Assembly: GCF_901933205.1 (NCBI RefSeq)
Contig: NC_044573.1
Location: 57,724,493-57,788,492 of the forward strand
Origin: Camarhynchus parvulus
Taxonomy: Eukaryota > Chordata > Aves > Passeriformes > Thraupidae
Length of the DNA stretch: 64,000 nt
Direction: 5' to 3'
Numbering within the stretch: position 1 is the first letter of the stretch; every line of letters begins with the position of its first letter. Below the pieces are notes generated by a model. That model was given only the letters and a program-made list of their open reading frames with translations. It had not been told where the DNA came from and ran no database searches. A program made the translations under genes and the position numbers. Below, in pieces: positions 50,948-64,000 of this stretch.

Positions 50948-53900
50948 TATTTTAATATGTGCAGTAAAATAAATGGTAAAGCTTTATTCCCTCTGTTTTA
51001 TCTAATCATTATTATCTTTTTAATGTCAAGAACACTTTCCTTTCTTAGTACAAGTTAGTTACAACTTTGAGATGATGTAATCTGTTTTGACACCTGTTTA
51101 TTTCAAATCCTTTTTGGTATTGTCCATAAGGTTAAGACTCTAGTCAGATAAAAAATATTGGTATTCAAAATATTTGAAATTAGGAATGAGATGATGAAGA
51201 GGGCCTATGTGATATTTTTGGGATTTCCTGAATAGAGAGTAATCATAAAATTTTGGTGGTTTTAAACTGTGTCTTACAGGAGGCCTTGTGCTTGGAGTTG
51301 GAGTGTAATTCAATCTTACTTCATTCTCCCAGTGTGTGATGTCCCCTCATTTTGCCAGATTAATATTCATTGTTTCTGGGAACAGAAGCCAAAGCTGCCT
51401 CTACTGTTCCTCTGTCTATTCATGCTATAGCAGAAGGTAAAAACCTGTCCCATACTGCCCGTAGTTGCAGATTTTCTATAATAAGGTTACCAAATCCACA
51501 GCATCAGGCTGAAGAGTGAAGGGCATAATAGAATTTTTATAAAAATTCTGGTGCCAAATTGCCACAGAAAAAAAACCAGGAAAGCTGTGGTACACACTGG
51601 AAGACCTAGACTGTGGGATGAGTTTTGAGACTAAGACTCTTAAATTTATAAGTAGGTGTTTATAATTCTGGTAAGTGTCTAAAGTCCTGATTATAGCTAC
51701 AGTTGGAATGGCTGTTTAAGTTCCAGTTCTAGTGGTCGGTGGCTATTCAGAAAATATGAATAATTTGCCAAATGTCACATAAGGTGTAATAGGGAACCTG
51801 AGATGCCTACACAGTAGCTGAGAGCTAGGTGAGACACATCTGGGAATCTGAAATGGCACAAGATGCTTCTCTGTGGGGCATTAGGCTTAAGCAAAGCACA
51901 TAACAGAAGTTTTGACATTTAGCTGTGCAGAAATCTGCAAGCCTCAAACTGAGTCATGTCCTGGGGGCAACTTAACAACATTGACACCTTTAATAACTTA
52001 CGTGGACATCTTTTGCTCTGAACTCACTGCAGCCAAGGCTATAGAGAAAGGGAGTGTTCACAAAGTTGCTAATCAGTTTTTGAGATATTTTCTACCAGTC
52101 CTCAACAGATTACAGAGGGTTTATGCCAAGAATGCAGTCAATTAGTCACTCTGGTTGGTTGGTTTTTTTTTGTTTGTTTTTTTTTTTTTTTTTTGTTTTT
52201 TTTTGTTTTTGTTTTGGTTTTTTTTTTTGAGTCCCTTTGCATAATTTGCTTTTACAGTTTTCTTCTGTGGAAGTGGACAAGATTTAGTCCCTTGGTGGGT
52301 GACCACCATCTATGCTGCTATGTGAGAATTGTGCCATAATATCTTGTGATTGTTGCTAGATCTCATTTTTGGCTAAACTGCAGGCTGGAATGATGGAGAA
52401 AGGGAAAAGCAGAACCCAGAGTACTGATACATACAGTAGAAATGGCAGAGCAGGTAAGTGAGGAGGAAATGCTGATCGAATTCTGGGAGAAGCCAAGATT
52501 TCCTGGTTTTCTGACACTACATTTTGGAAATATCATTAAACAACATTTTCCTAACGTTTATAGCTCTGCCATGTGTACCCTTATCTTTGATATCTGTTTG
52601 ATTTACCAAGTTCTGTCAGGATTCCTTTATGTAAGTTTCTTCTTTTACTTTGCATGGTTTCTGAAAGCAATTAAGGTAACTGTGAATTGAAAATGAAGAG
52701 GAGGACAAAGATGATGATGAGCTGTAAAATAATGAATATTGGTTGCTTAACAGTGACCTCATTTTCCAAATGAAGACCTATCAGATTCTATCAGAGGTAG
52801 TTGCTGAACTTGCAGTCCATAGATTCTTTAATTTTTAATATTTTTTTTCTTCTCTAGGGTTGTATTTCTCTATCTGAACAAAGCAATGCTGTTTCATTTT
52901 ATGCCTTTTGTAAATGTTAATTGTTTCAAAATGGTCTGTCTGAAGTGAGAGAAATTATGTATTTTCAGGTACTACTTAATTAAACATTGGGCTTTGAAAT
53001 ATTAATGTCAGCTCATTTCACTACTGCAGATGAAACTATAACATGTCTTTGAAAATTAAACTGTTAGGCAAAGAAAGATTTGAAAATAAGTTGGTAGTGA
53101 TTTTTTCTTTTTTTTTTAAGGAAACATTATCAATATTGGGAATAAAATTCTCTGTTTATTTAAAACATATGCTACTATGTTAATTACTGTTGCTGGAGAG
53201 CAAGTGCCAGCCTAAATAACATGCAAATGGTCAATGCTTTTTTTTTTAAATAGGTTTTACAGGTCATTCTGCAGTATAATTAACCCATAAATCTGTTCAA
53301 GCTGGAAACCATCATCCATCACAATTATGTACAGGCCTGGGTATAATAGGAACTTAATCTCATTTCAGGTTCTGGAGTGGATATTTTGATTAAATTAGCA
53401 AACAGAGATGACAATGATAATAACAGGAATTCATGCTGATGGTGGAATGCATCAGTAACAACTGTCTGGGAAGCTCTGCCAGACTCTTTGCCAAATACTG
53501 AAAACATTACTCTTCCTATGTAAAGCTAGAGGTGTGCAAGTGAGATGTGATAGCAGAGAATGAAGTTGGCCCGTGCAGTAAATTACACACTGCTTAGGCA
53601 CTGCTCAGGCACTGCTCATGCCTTGGAAAGAGGACACTCATCAGGAACATGAGGCCAGGGCTGGGCTGCTCCCCTTCATCTCACCATGCATTGTGTTGGC
53701 CCCGGGAGCTGCATGGAAATGAATGCCTCATTTCTGTGTCACTGGTGGCCCTGGAGCTTGTGCCACCCATGCTGCCGGGCCTGTGTGTCTGCTCATTAGG
53801 GGCCAGGGCAGCAGCAGGAAGTGGGAGGCAGAAATAGAGTCAGGAAGGTGGGTTTAATTTGGATACTGGGCTAGGAAGAAGGTGTGCTTTTTCCAAATCA

Positions 53901-56159
53901 CACCATGGTGGTGTGGCTTAACTTTCATCTCTTTCAGACATTATACTGGGCATGGATCCCCAAAGAGGACATTCTTTCATTTTCATTTTACACACATGAC
54001 AAGGATATAAATAGCAAACACTCTGACCTTCAGTCAGTAAATATCCAGAGCATCTTCCATGGTATGCAGTGACTGTGCATAGCAGGGGCTCAACATTTCC
54101 CCATTTAATTCAGTCATCTGAAATCTGATTTTGTTCCACAAGAAACAGGAAAGGTAGGTGAATGATGATTCTTAATTCAATCCCCAGGTAATGCTGGTGT
54201 GAGAGCCCTAGAGACAAGCCAATGAAATGCATTTAGAGGCACAAATGCATCAGCATCTCTGATAACACTTAGGCATGGCTTCTTTACAGCCCCTGTCTGT
54301 GCACCATTGCTAGAATTGGAAACTGAGGGAATCTTCTTGTTTTATTTAAAAGGGTGAAACAGGACATGTTCTCCCAGTCAAGGGCTTTTCTATAGGAGTT
54401 AACAAAAATATTCAGAGGGCATACCATGCTCTTAGCAGTTCTGATCAATATATATGATCAATAGTCTAGTAACTGTACATTCATAATTATTTTATGATTC
54501 TATTGCAAAGGCTATTTAGGTATTTTTATATTCAGACATTTCATTGAAAAGCTTATTTTATAATCCATTTTTCCCCTCTCAGGCTTTTATATTATTCTTC
54601 AACTGGTCATTTAAATAATAATGACTTTGAGATATTTAGCAGTAAAATGTGGATGCTTATGATGTGAGCTAACAGCAGGTGAGGAGCAGGATTTTCTTCA
54701 TAAAGCACACAGCTTCACTAGGAAAGCATTTGGATACCTTGTTTCTGTAGGATGAGAATGAACATTGATCAGCAATGACTAGGTCTTACCTCTAAGCCTA
54801 AAAAAAATGTACTCAAATGGCAGGAAAAGTATTCTCACTGATGAAGGGTCACATTTTAAGGAGAAATGCATTTTTTAAATCATAAAGTAAAAGATGTACT
54901 GTTTTCTGGAGGAAAACTGACAGTGATCTCTGCTGAAGTTTTACAAAGCCGGAGTGACTGGGTAAATCAATCGAGTTTATATGACAGAAATAATAATCGA
55001 GGCAGGCCCTTAATTTGGAAGGAACGTGCATTATACTCTCATTAGTGCACCATCTAGTGGGATCTTGGAGGAAACACCCGCACATGTAGCAAAGCTAAAA
55101 TCATCACTAATAAAATAGCCTGGTAAAAATAGATTGGCTATGTATGTCGCATTCCTGCAGCAAAAAGACATATCAGAATGGCTTTTTTCCTTAGTAACTT
55201 CAATTCTTGAAAGGGATAAAATGACACTTCCAACCATCAATTAACGTCAGAACTCTATATAGATATGCAAGTCTCGGAGACCGTGTTGTCTCTCCTTTCA
55301 GCATGCTTTGAGACCCAGCAAGAACCAGCCATGTAAGGTAAAGGGTAGTCTTGCCTATTTCAGGCCTTTAACTTAACACTCCATCGTGTTTGCATTTTAT
55401 TAGACTTCTCTGTTATTATTGGGTTAGGATGCCTAGTATGTTTTTCACTGCATCAGCTATTTCTAAATCTTAGCAACGACCAAGATCTATGATGAAGCAG
55501 AATTAAGCTTGCAGTTCCCAGTTCGTGCAGCTCTTCTTCAGGCGAGGCTGGGCTGTGTGGAGGAGGCAGCATTCCCAGCAATCGGGGCTGCGGGCTGTTT
55601 GCTTTGTGCTACTTAATGCGCACAGGGGTATCCTGCAGAGGAAGCAGCTCAGCCCCGGGGCTCTGGGGAGCGTCTGGCCCTGCCATTGTCCCTCTGAAGA
55701 AGTGGGGAGGATGCAGAAATCCTCCAATATTGTGCGAGCCTGGGGGCTCGCCTGTCACTTCTCAGGTAGCTGGGCCGGGAGGAGCCCTGGTGCTGTGGCT
55801 ATCGCATCCTCCTTGTCCTCCCGAGCCCGGTGCCGGCAGCCGTGTGAATGCATCCTTCATTTTTCCTGCTCCTGGCATCGCTTGGCCCTAATCCCAGCTG
55901 TATATTGTGTATCTCTGCATTCAAAGGCACCTTTAAAGAGATCTACAATTTACCACGCACTCTCTTTGAATTGTCCATTCCCCTTTAGAGAAGAAATAAC
56001 CCAAGCGGAGGGCAGGGCGGGCAAAGCAGGCTATCAACAAAGTAACGTCGTATTTTTCACTGTAACATTATATCCTTGCCCATGTTTTCGCCTTGTTCCT
56101 GATGCAACAGCAACCATGCAACACCCTGAATGACACTCCACCCTTCACCCTCACTTTTT
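50948..56159. other. Intergenic region upstream of STX7
   Basis: No gene is recognised. A long T-rich run lies at 52163-52228. The 202-residue frame at 55525-56133 has no recognisable domain and runs into the flank of the CpG island. A short segment at about 55305-55337 is bounded by acceptor- and donor-like sequences, but support is too weak to call an exon. Confidence 0.55.
52163..52228. repeat. T-rich low-complexity tract
   Basis: 66 bp of T runs broken by single G residues. It may be a decayed poly(T) or a (TTTG)n derivative. Confidence 0.9.
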
Positions 56160-56750
56160 CCAGTAGCATAGGGCTGCGGCTGCCGGGGTGGCCCCGCTCC
56201 CCTCAGCAGCCCCCGGGACCCGTCAGCACCAGGGTCCCCCCGCAGGCCCGGGCGGAGCCGCCCCTCAGGGACGGCCCGGCCCCGCTCTCGCAGCCGCCCG
56301 GGCGGGGCCGCGCCTCCCCCCGCCTTCCCCGTCACGGCAGGGCGGGCCGGGCCGGGGCCTGCCCGCCCCTCCACGCCCTGCACCGCCGCCGCCCCCCAGC
56401 CGCACCCCTGGGAGCGGGTTCGCCGGGGCCGGGTAAGAGCCGCGGGAGCTCCGCTGGGGCGCCGGGGGTGCCGCCTGCCGCAGGCAGGGGGGATCCGGGC
56501 GGCGTTCGGCCAGCCGGGAAGGGGCTGTCAGGCGCGGGGAGCCTGTCGGAGGGCAGCGGGAAGGGCCTCGCTAGAGCCGGGGCCGCGCCCCCGTGCCCCC
56601 GTGCCCGGCCGTGGGGCGAGCAGGGCGGCTGTGGGCGAGGCGGGGGTGGCGGGGCCGGGCCGTGCCGGGGGTGCGGTGTTGGAGCGCGGTCGGTCGTGTC
56701 AGCAGCAGCTCCTTTCCCCGCACCCTTCCCTGTGACACCCACGGTACCAG
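56160..56750 (+). promoter_or_regulatory. STX7: CpG island, probable STX7 promoter
   Basis: This is the most GC- and CpG-rich stretch of the window, in an otherwise AT-rich region, with many GGGCGG and CCGCCC-like boxes and no TATA box. It contains a clean splice donor at 56433 and lies 6.3 kb before the first STX7 coding exon on the same strand. A housekeeping-type CpG-island promoter fits a broadly expressed SNARE. Long open frames here (56093-56830 and others on both strands) result from GC richness and not from coding. Confidence 0.8.
56300..56432 (+). other. STX7: Probable non-coding first exon of STX7 (5' end not defined)
   Basis: The sequence GGGGCCGG|GTAAGAGC provides a strong donor after 56432 inside the CpG island. 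Joined to the acceptor at 62726 it would form a 5' untranslated leader ahead of the ATG at 62786. The transcription start is not visible, so the left limit is only nominal. Confidence 0.5.
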
Positions 56751-59700
56751 GGCTTTGGGCTTGGCGATGCTTTCGGGGGAGGGTCGGGGCCTACAGTGGG
56801 TGTTTTATAGCAGCTAGTGTGGAACTGTAGGATGGGACGGGCACCCCCGCCTTGTGGAAATGCTCCCCTTGCTGTTGCAGGTCCGAGGTGAGCATGTCAG
56901 CGGGAGGAGGGGACATTATAAAAGTGGCCGATGTAAATAGTGAGCCCGGGCCTGGCGCCCGGCGTTATCACTGTTTTCCTGGTGAATCACTCGGCGCTGC
57001 ATCAGAAACTCAGGCTTCTTCAAACTCAGCAAGTCAGTGGAAGGTTTCACTCCGCTTTGCATGCAGTGCAGGGCACTACACCTTAATTGAAGACGGCCGG
57101 TGTTAAAGTACACAGCAATGTGCTCCTGTGCTGTGATCACCTCCGCAAGCCATTCAAAGGCAGAGGGCTGTGCCAGCAGGGCGAGTGGAGCTCTCCTGAC
57201 GACTTGTGCTTTGCCGGCAGTGCAGCCCTTCTGCTTGGAGCCTGGGGATTGTGCAATTGCTCTTAATGGAAAAGAAGGAAAAGGGGACCAAAAAAAAAAA
57301 AAAGAGTTAAAATATGTAAAAATTAGAAGAAAGTGGTGCTCAGTGTTGGCATTGTTATAATCTGTGTCTGTGTTTGCTTCATGATGATGCCTTTTGTAGT
57401 CTTTGGAAGAATATGAGGTAGCACTCTTCTTGGTGGCTTACACTGAAGTGAAACTCTTGAGAGAGGAGAAGAAAAGAGACCATGAGCTATATGTAGTCAT
57501 TAGCACCCGGGTAGGCCTCAGAGAGACTTGGCACGCGTTGCAATCAGATTTTGTGCAAAGGTAACTTATCTCTTGGTATGCTTGATCTGTTCACTTGGTA
57601 GCCAACAAGCTACCATGACGGAGAATTGGGCGAGAGCAAACAGCGCACCGCATATATCAGGCTTCTCATCCATCTTCTTTTTCCCATGAGATATTGTTTG
57701 CCAACCAGCTGCACAAGAAACTGGGCACTTTGAAATGGTCATCAGGTCCATTTTCAGACTTTCCATTCCCTCTTTTCCCCCACAGTTCCAGTCCCCAGTG
57801 TTCGTTTTCCTATTTCTTGCTTTGTCGTAAGGCTTTTAAATGCCTTGTGCGCTCCTAGGAAACATAATTCTCTTACTTAAGGCATTTTGCCAAACATTAA
57901 TATGTTCTCTTAGGCTTGTGAAAGCTATGCACTTCCTTCACCTAGTTCATCATAAATATCAGTGTGGATGAATCAGACAATTGTAAGGGTGGTAATTTTT
58001 ATCCATATATACTAAGCGTTGGTGATGCATTAGGCCAAGTAGAATTTCAGGCTTCTGTAATTTAGTTTTTCATGCTGAGCAGCTTAAATGTCGCTGCTTT
58101 AAATTGCATCTTTATTCGACAGAATGATTTTCAGGAAAAATGACTAAAGCACTGATCAGTGGCACAATCTAATAATTATTTCAAAAACCCCCAAACATAG
58201 AGCTATTAGATGATGTGAACTTTGTCTTGTTAGGTTTCAGCATCAGTAATGTGGCAAGGCTAAGGGAATCATGCAGAGTAGCTAGGCAGTTACCTTTTGA
58301 CATCTCTTCTGTTAGTGTTGATGCAGTTTTAAATAAACTTTGCTTTTTCCTACCATATATGGATTTAAGTTTGGCTTCTAACTGAAAGTAGAGGATAAAA
58401 AATAATCTGGCAACTTTCAAGAAGGCAAGAAGAATTTAATTTTACTGCTAGTTTGTTTGCCTATTTGTTATGCTCCATGGTAGGTTTTGTATTATGGGGG
58501 CCTACAGGCTGCCTGTGGACCAGGATTTCAGCTGCTGTAAAAGCAGAAAGTGGGAAATGTAATATTAGCCTCTAAATATTTTAACTGAAGTATAAAGGAA
58601 AAAGAGACATAAGTCCAGGAAAAAATTAAACCTCCCTCATCCCTTAGCGAAATAATGACAGATTTAATGCTCACCTGTATCATATTAATTCAGTTGCTAA
58701 AAGTATGTTATGAGAATCCCTCAGATGCTGTAGCAGGAGGTCTTTATCTTTTCTGTAGCAAATATTGTGACTTGCTGAAATTTTCACCCAAGTTTTTCAG
58801 CAGTTCATCACTTTTGGCTGTGTTTTCACCCTGCTTGAAGAATTTTGACCTTTTTTTTGGGAGGGGTAGTTCGTAAAGGAAGCCACATATTGTTTAGGAG
58901 AAGCTTTGTTACTGTGACCTTTATTTAGGAAAATAATATCCTGTAAGGAAAGCGCCACGACTTATTTCTGGATACTTAAAGGCAGAAAATCAGATCAGAT
59001 TTAAATTTTCAAGTGTCCTATGGAATGTAGTATGTACTTTTTGCTTTCTGAAAGTTAAGGGTCCATGTAAACATTCTAGGTCCTAATGCTATAATATTGC
59101 TCAAACAGTAAAACTATTGCTTAAGGGTTCTTATCCTAATGTATCTGGACTAGACTTCCACGAGAAGGAGAATTCTTCAAATATCTAAATGAGAAAATAC
59201 AAAATAGATTAGGTGCTTATTAACTGTAGCTTACTGGAGTCTGCAAAATATTCGTGTGATTGCTGGGAAATCTGACATGTGCAGTGCTTGTCACATCACT
59301 TCCTTTTGTCCTGATGGAGCTTCAGGAATGACATCGGGGAGCTGCTTAGATGGGGAGACTTTCTTGTCTCTACATTCATAGCCAATGGAAAAGTGGATTT
59401 TTTCTTATGCCTGATAAACACCATTTTGGAAGATATGTTGGTACTAAGGTTCATTTTTTGTTTTGGTATGAAGTGAACAAATGATGTAGGAACTAGTTTA
59501 TGCAGAAATTATGGAAAATATATTCAGTCCTTTGAGTTCTTTAAACCTCAATGTACAGTGAGATCCTGCTTCAGTTAGTGGTAATAAAATGTTCTGATTT
59601 TTCATTTAATTTGTGCCTGTCAACTCAGTTCCTTGGAATTTCTACAGTAGCTTGACCATCTGAATTGGCACTAGGTATACTCCCATTCAGAGGCAGTGAT

Positions 59701-62700
59701 GTTGAGCAGAAGATAAAATGTACAATCAGAAACTCACACCTGACTGAAACTTTTAGAGGAACTGAAGACTACCACAAGTGCAGCTCAGTTCCAGTCTGAA
59801 GGCAAAGCATACTTCCTGCAACTGCAGCAGGCCTTTAACTTCCCTGTTTTGTAAGTTGTGCAGCCAGTCATACCAAATACATCACAACAGAGTACTTAAA
59901 TGCTGTGAAAGTGAAAAGGGGTAATTTCTATGGAAATGCAGTGTCTTGAAGAATGCTCCTGTCACCCTGGATGGAAAGAAGTGCTTGGTGCAGCATGCCT
60001 GTTTTTTTTCCTGGTGGTTGAAACCCTGACCTTGTCTAGGTCATTAGCAGTTGACTTTCCAAGGGCTCAGCTTATCTGTGTTTTCAGAGGAGTTTGAATA
60101 ACTCAGCACTCACAAGTGAAGGGGTTGTGAGTGGAAGTAGGGTGTTCATCAGGTTCAGATGCCCATGTTACTGTGAGAACTAGAGGGACAAAATGTGGTG
60201 AAGATTTGGTGTAGTGATGGCCGTCCTCTTACCTCTCTTTCTGTGTGTACCCCAGACAGGCACTTACTGTCACCTACCTGTATTATTGAAATACTCAGGA
60301 ATAGCTCTGTTAGCAGAAGAATGTGCATGGAGTAAACCAGCTGTGAATGTACATGGCTATCCTACAAATTTGCTATAAGTCTCAATTCTTAAGTATGTGA
60401 ATTGATAAAAAGAATTGTGTCAACAACTTGAGAGATCTACATGTGCAAATGAAAAGCTGAAGTATATCTTGTGGACTTTTTCATCTGAACATCTTGCTGT
60501 CTATTGTTTGGTTGTTGTAGAAAGTTGAAAATTTCTTAAGTCTTATGTATTGAACAATCTGTACACTTGTCAGTGTAGTGGAGTGTAACTTCTTTAAAGA
60601 TATTTACAGTTGGCTGTAGAAATTTGCAAGACAAAAAAAAAAGCAGTAGCTGCTTTTGTCCAGACTTGGATAAAATATTCAGCGTATATCTCTTGATTGT
60701 AAAGGTAATCCTGACAACAGTGTTACAGGCAGTTGATTGGTGAATACAAATCTGAAAGAAGAAAAACCAATCATGAAATATTGTTTCAGTTAATTCTACA
60801 CAAAGTAGCTGGGTCTTTTGCCATCTCTTCTCTTTAGCAGTGGCATTTTAGCATTACCATTAAACATAAAAGTTAAACAACTTTTAACATTAACTATAAT
60901 ATTTAACTAAAAAGTTTTTGAGTCAGTAGCATTATAGTTAGCATGTTAGTGGTATCTAGAAATAGTAGTAACTTTTAAAAAAACCTGTCAGCAGTTCTGA
61001 GAAATCTTTTTCAAACTTAGTTTTTAGGTGGTTTCTTTGGATTTTATGCCTATTATTGTATTTTTCACTGAATTGGTAGATTTCCTTACTTAGTCAATAC
61101 ACCAAGGTATAGAGCCATTTATTTGCTGGAAAGGTTGTGTGGGTTTGGTCTTGCAATACAAATTCGGTGCAAAGTTGCCTGGAATTTCCAAAAATATCAA
61201 GGGTTGTAATTCCAGCCTTGGTCCAGATTAGTGGGATTTAGGGTGGCTGGCTGACTGACTCCAGACTTTAGTCAAAATAACTTGAATCTGCATGTGGTAC
61301 AGACAAAGGAAACGGCGCTGCAGACAGTTATCATGACTCTGGCAATGGTGCAGCAAGAAGAAGAGTGCAAATACACTCCCTGTGGCCTCGTCTGCAGTCA
61401 GGTTTTTCATTACTAGGGCCTGAAGGCTCCAGGCAGGGCTTGGGATCATAGTGAAGCAGACATTTTGAAATGAAGCAGAGTTTGTCTTCATGGTAGCAGC
61501 AGCTTTTTCATGGGGCACAGATAATGTCACCTGCAGGGTGGCAGGGATGGGCCTGACCTCTGTAGTTACATCCCTGGTGAAGTTTTGGTGGGATGTACAA
61601 TGTCAGGACCAGTACATGTCTTGGCTGCACTAGACATCATTTCATATGACGGAGATATGCGATCAGTTGCGTTTTAAAACAGCCAGGGTATTGCTGCCTG
61701 TATTAATACAGGCATTTCCAACGTGGAAGGAAATATTTGGCAACAAGGACTGTTAATTATTTGTATTTAAAAAAAGGTTTTAAGGACTTGAGTTTGCAAA
61801 TTGTAGCACAGCTGCTGTCATAGTTGACAAATCAGTTGGCCTTTTCATTTCTTTTCACACAGTAAATTTGCTTTATTTTTCTCTATACCTGAAACTGAGT
61901 TTTAGTAGTGTCTCTTAACCAGAAACTGATGGTCAAGGAGGAGAGGACAATGTTTGGAAGGCACATGGTTTGGATTGAACAGTGAAAATGCAAGAAAGTG
62001 GTGAAGTTAAAATGTTCAACCTGTGAAGGTGATGTGCAGCAGCGCACAGCCTTGATGAAATTGTGTTATTGTGTTGGATGTGTTGTGCTTGATTATTCTG
62101 CATTCTTACTGCAGAACAGATAAACCACCAGTTTTGATTTGCACAGGTATTGTAATTTAGGTCTTGTTAATTTTGATTTAGGATATGTGCGCATGAGCTT
62201 GTGCTGAAATTTTATTTGTATGGATGGAAAAACACCCCTAAAAATGTGTTTGAATACTCAAGTTGTTGAAAAATGAATTCATATTGATAAACATAGCAGC
62301 TGAAACAGGATAAAGTGCTAATTCATAGAAATTATGTGGCACTTTGTTAAACTAAAACTGAAGTTGATACAAATGATTGGTATTTGGAGGAAACTGGTTG
62401 CTGCCTTTTTTCTGAAGTTTTTTTCCATTGGTTACTCATGCTGGATTTTATTGGTGGGATGGGTGATATATGGTATGTTTGGCAGTTTCAGATTAAACAT
62501 ACAGTTTTTTTTACTGGAATGGTAAATGCAATGAAAATTACACTCTTTGATTACAGTGTGGGAAAAACATAAGAAGTTTGACAAAAGATAAGCTCTGAAG
62601 TACAGCACCTTCAGGGAGGGTAAACATTAGTATATGGAGTTTTCTTTAATCTTCTCTCATGTATTCTTTGAGAAGATGAAGACCTTTATAAACCAATGAC

Positions 62701-62726
62701 CAAAACATAACTATTGTTTTCTGTAG
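56751..62726 (+). other. STX7: First intron of STX7 (inferred)
   Basis: About 6 kb between the CpG-island donor and the first coding exon. No internal gene is recognised. Short frames, such as 61228-61530 on the minus strand, show no domain. A (A)13 run lies near 57290. Confidence 0.5.
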
Positions 62727-62785
62727 GTAGAGACTGTCTGTCATTTTCCTGTTGTGGATGACCGTGACAGCAGATCTGCTCAGCC

Positions 62786-62867
62786 ATGTCGTATGGACCA
62801 GGTTTTGGGGATCCTAATCAACTAGCCCAGCGCATAACTTCTAACATCCAGAAGATCACACAATGCT
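62786..62867 (+). CDS. STX7: Syntaxin 7, first coding exon (partial gene)
   Basis: Syntaxin 7 is a Qa-SNARE of late endosomes and lysosomes that pairs with Vti1b, syntaxin 8 and VAMP8 or VAMP7 in membrane fusion. The exon runs 62727-62867, with acceptor TTTCTGTAG and donor T|GTAAGT. It has 59 nt of leader and then 27 full codons plus one base: [16 protein letters not shown], followed by [11 protein letters not shown]. This closely matches the vertebrate STX7 N-terminus that leads into the Habc domain, and the phase-1 end also fits. Later exons (rest of Habc, SNARE motif, tail anchor) lie right of the window. Position next to TAAR1 on the same strand agrees with conserved synteny. Confidence 0.92.
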
Positions 62868-64000
62868 GTAAGTTACATTTGTGCATATTTTGTGTAAAAT
62901 TTTAGTAATGGTAGTGGCCCCACTCGAGGTGAGTGTCTCAGATTCATTCATGGGTATTAACTCTGACTCTGCCTGCTCATTTGGTAGGTTTGTGGCACCC
63001 CACACAGTGTGACCATTCCTTCCTTCATGTGTATTGTTAGCAGTGATCTGCCATGGCAAGTACAGATAGTATCACTCTGTATTCACCAGTTTTGTCCTGG
63101 TAGTTGAAGGACACTTTAAGATGGTAGGTTGAGGTGTTTGCTGAGCAAGGATTGCATCAAGTATTCACTGAAGCTTGAATTTTTTAGCAGGGACAGAAAT
63201 CTGTGGCCTTGCAGCTTCCTCTTGTCCCTTGTTTGTCTTAAATATGTAAATAAGATTCTGCAAGTTTTAAAATACTAGAGCTTAGTTTCATGCTACTTAG
63301 TATTTTTTAGCCACCTAACTGGGATATTCAAGGTAGAGGTTAATTAGGCTGCTGGGATTGTCAATCCTTTTTCCCTTTTCCACTGTTTTCCATTTTTTTA
63401 AAATGTGTGTATACAAAGCCAATACAACTTGATTCACAAATTGTGTAAAGTATATGGTTCATTAGAAGGGAAATAGTCATGAACATGTGGATAGTTTTGG
63501 TACGTGTGTTTTATGTTGTGCAGGATGCAGAGTGCATGCAGAAATTAGTATTTTAATGTTAAAACTTCGAATGAATTCTGGACAGTAAAGTATGTCAGTT
63601 TTTATTAAAATTTTGATCTTTGTTTTGAAGACAAATTCTAGAAGTTGGTATTTGTGGCACAGGTTAGTAGCACAGACTGGGTTTTTTCCTGTTTTTTCAG
63701 TTACATTTTCTATTTTCTTCCAGCAAGAATTTCTTAAGATCACAACAGGCAGGAACAAAAATTGCAATTTTGCCTTATTGAAAAGTTTATGTACTTCAGG
63801 GTGGTATTTCCACAACCTGAAGTTAACAAACCAGCTCTGTAAAAGTCCTCATGCTTTATTTCTTAAAATCTACTCAGTGAACTCATTCAGTCTGATGACT
63901 CCTAACTTGGGTCTTCCAGAGGCAGCTGTCCACCTGTGATGGACACTGAGGCTCCAAGATGTAAAAAAAAGGGTTTTCTGTCAGATGAAAACATAAAGTC
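62868..64000 (+). other. STX7: STX7 intron, continuing past the window edge
   Basis: No further STX7 coding exon was recognised here. Frames at 63592-63939 and on the opposite strand show no SNARE or Habc similarity. Confidence 0.6.

Noticed and set aside
55525..56133. 202-residue frame before the CpG island
   Set aside because: No domain, no family resemblance, and part of it overlaps the GC-rich flank. It could be upstream STX7 promoter DNA.
56093..56830. 245-residue open frame in the CpG island
   Set aside because: Composition is dominated by Pro, Gly, Arg and Ala, with long overlapping frames on both strands. This is expected from GC-rich DNA that lacks stops. No domain is visible.

Overview
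The window looks like vertebrate, and specifically avian, nuclear DNA. It has spliced genes with GT-AG introns, a CpG-island promoter, CR1 LINE 3' ends and short solo LTRs. The gene order vanin - TAAR1 - STX7 matches the conserved amniote block known from human 6q23. All recognisable genes are on the + strand. No bacterial, phage or CRISPR features were seen. A songbird is plausible, because only one TAAR gene is present, but I cannot fix the species.

Left part (1-26.3 kb): a tandem vanin (pantetheinase) cluster. Two complete seven-exon genes were assembled by eye: copy A (3122-11961) and copy B (20060-25927). Each encodes 497 residues with a signal peptide and an intact Glu-Lys-Cys nitrilase triad. 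Neither has the hydrophobic C-terminal tail that anchors mammalian VNN1 and VNN2. A 2.7 kb direct repeat flanks copy A (1-2705 and 12031-14741). The second repeat starts only about 70 bp after the copy A stop codon, so the first repeat probably follows another vanin gene just outside the left edge. A decayed vanin first exon lies at 18928-19118. The two genes are mosaics: exons 1-2 with the intron between them, and the middle of exon 4, are almost identical, while exons 5 and 7 and most introns are strongly diverged. This is the pattern expected from repeated gene conversion.

Middle part (26.3-41.5 kb): about 10 kb without a recognisable gene, then an intact single-exon trace amine receptor gene, TAAR1 (39170-40171). 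A possible upstream untranslated exon lies at 36749-36876 and a strong splice acceptor at 39064-39065.

Right part (41.5-64 kb): gene-poor DNA with one LTR, then a CpG island (about 56160-56750) with a clean splice donor, taken as the promoter and non-coding first exon of STX7. The first coding exon of STX7 (Qa-SNARE syntaxin 7) is at 62727-62867; the rest of the gene lies beyond the right edge.

The three gene types share a conserved neighbourhood, not a pathway. Vanins release pantothenate and cysteamine from pantetheine outside the cell, TAAR1 senses trace amines, and STX7 works in late endosome fusion. The most notable feature is the patchwork evolution of the vanin array. I found no convincing evidence of a wholly new system.
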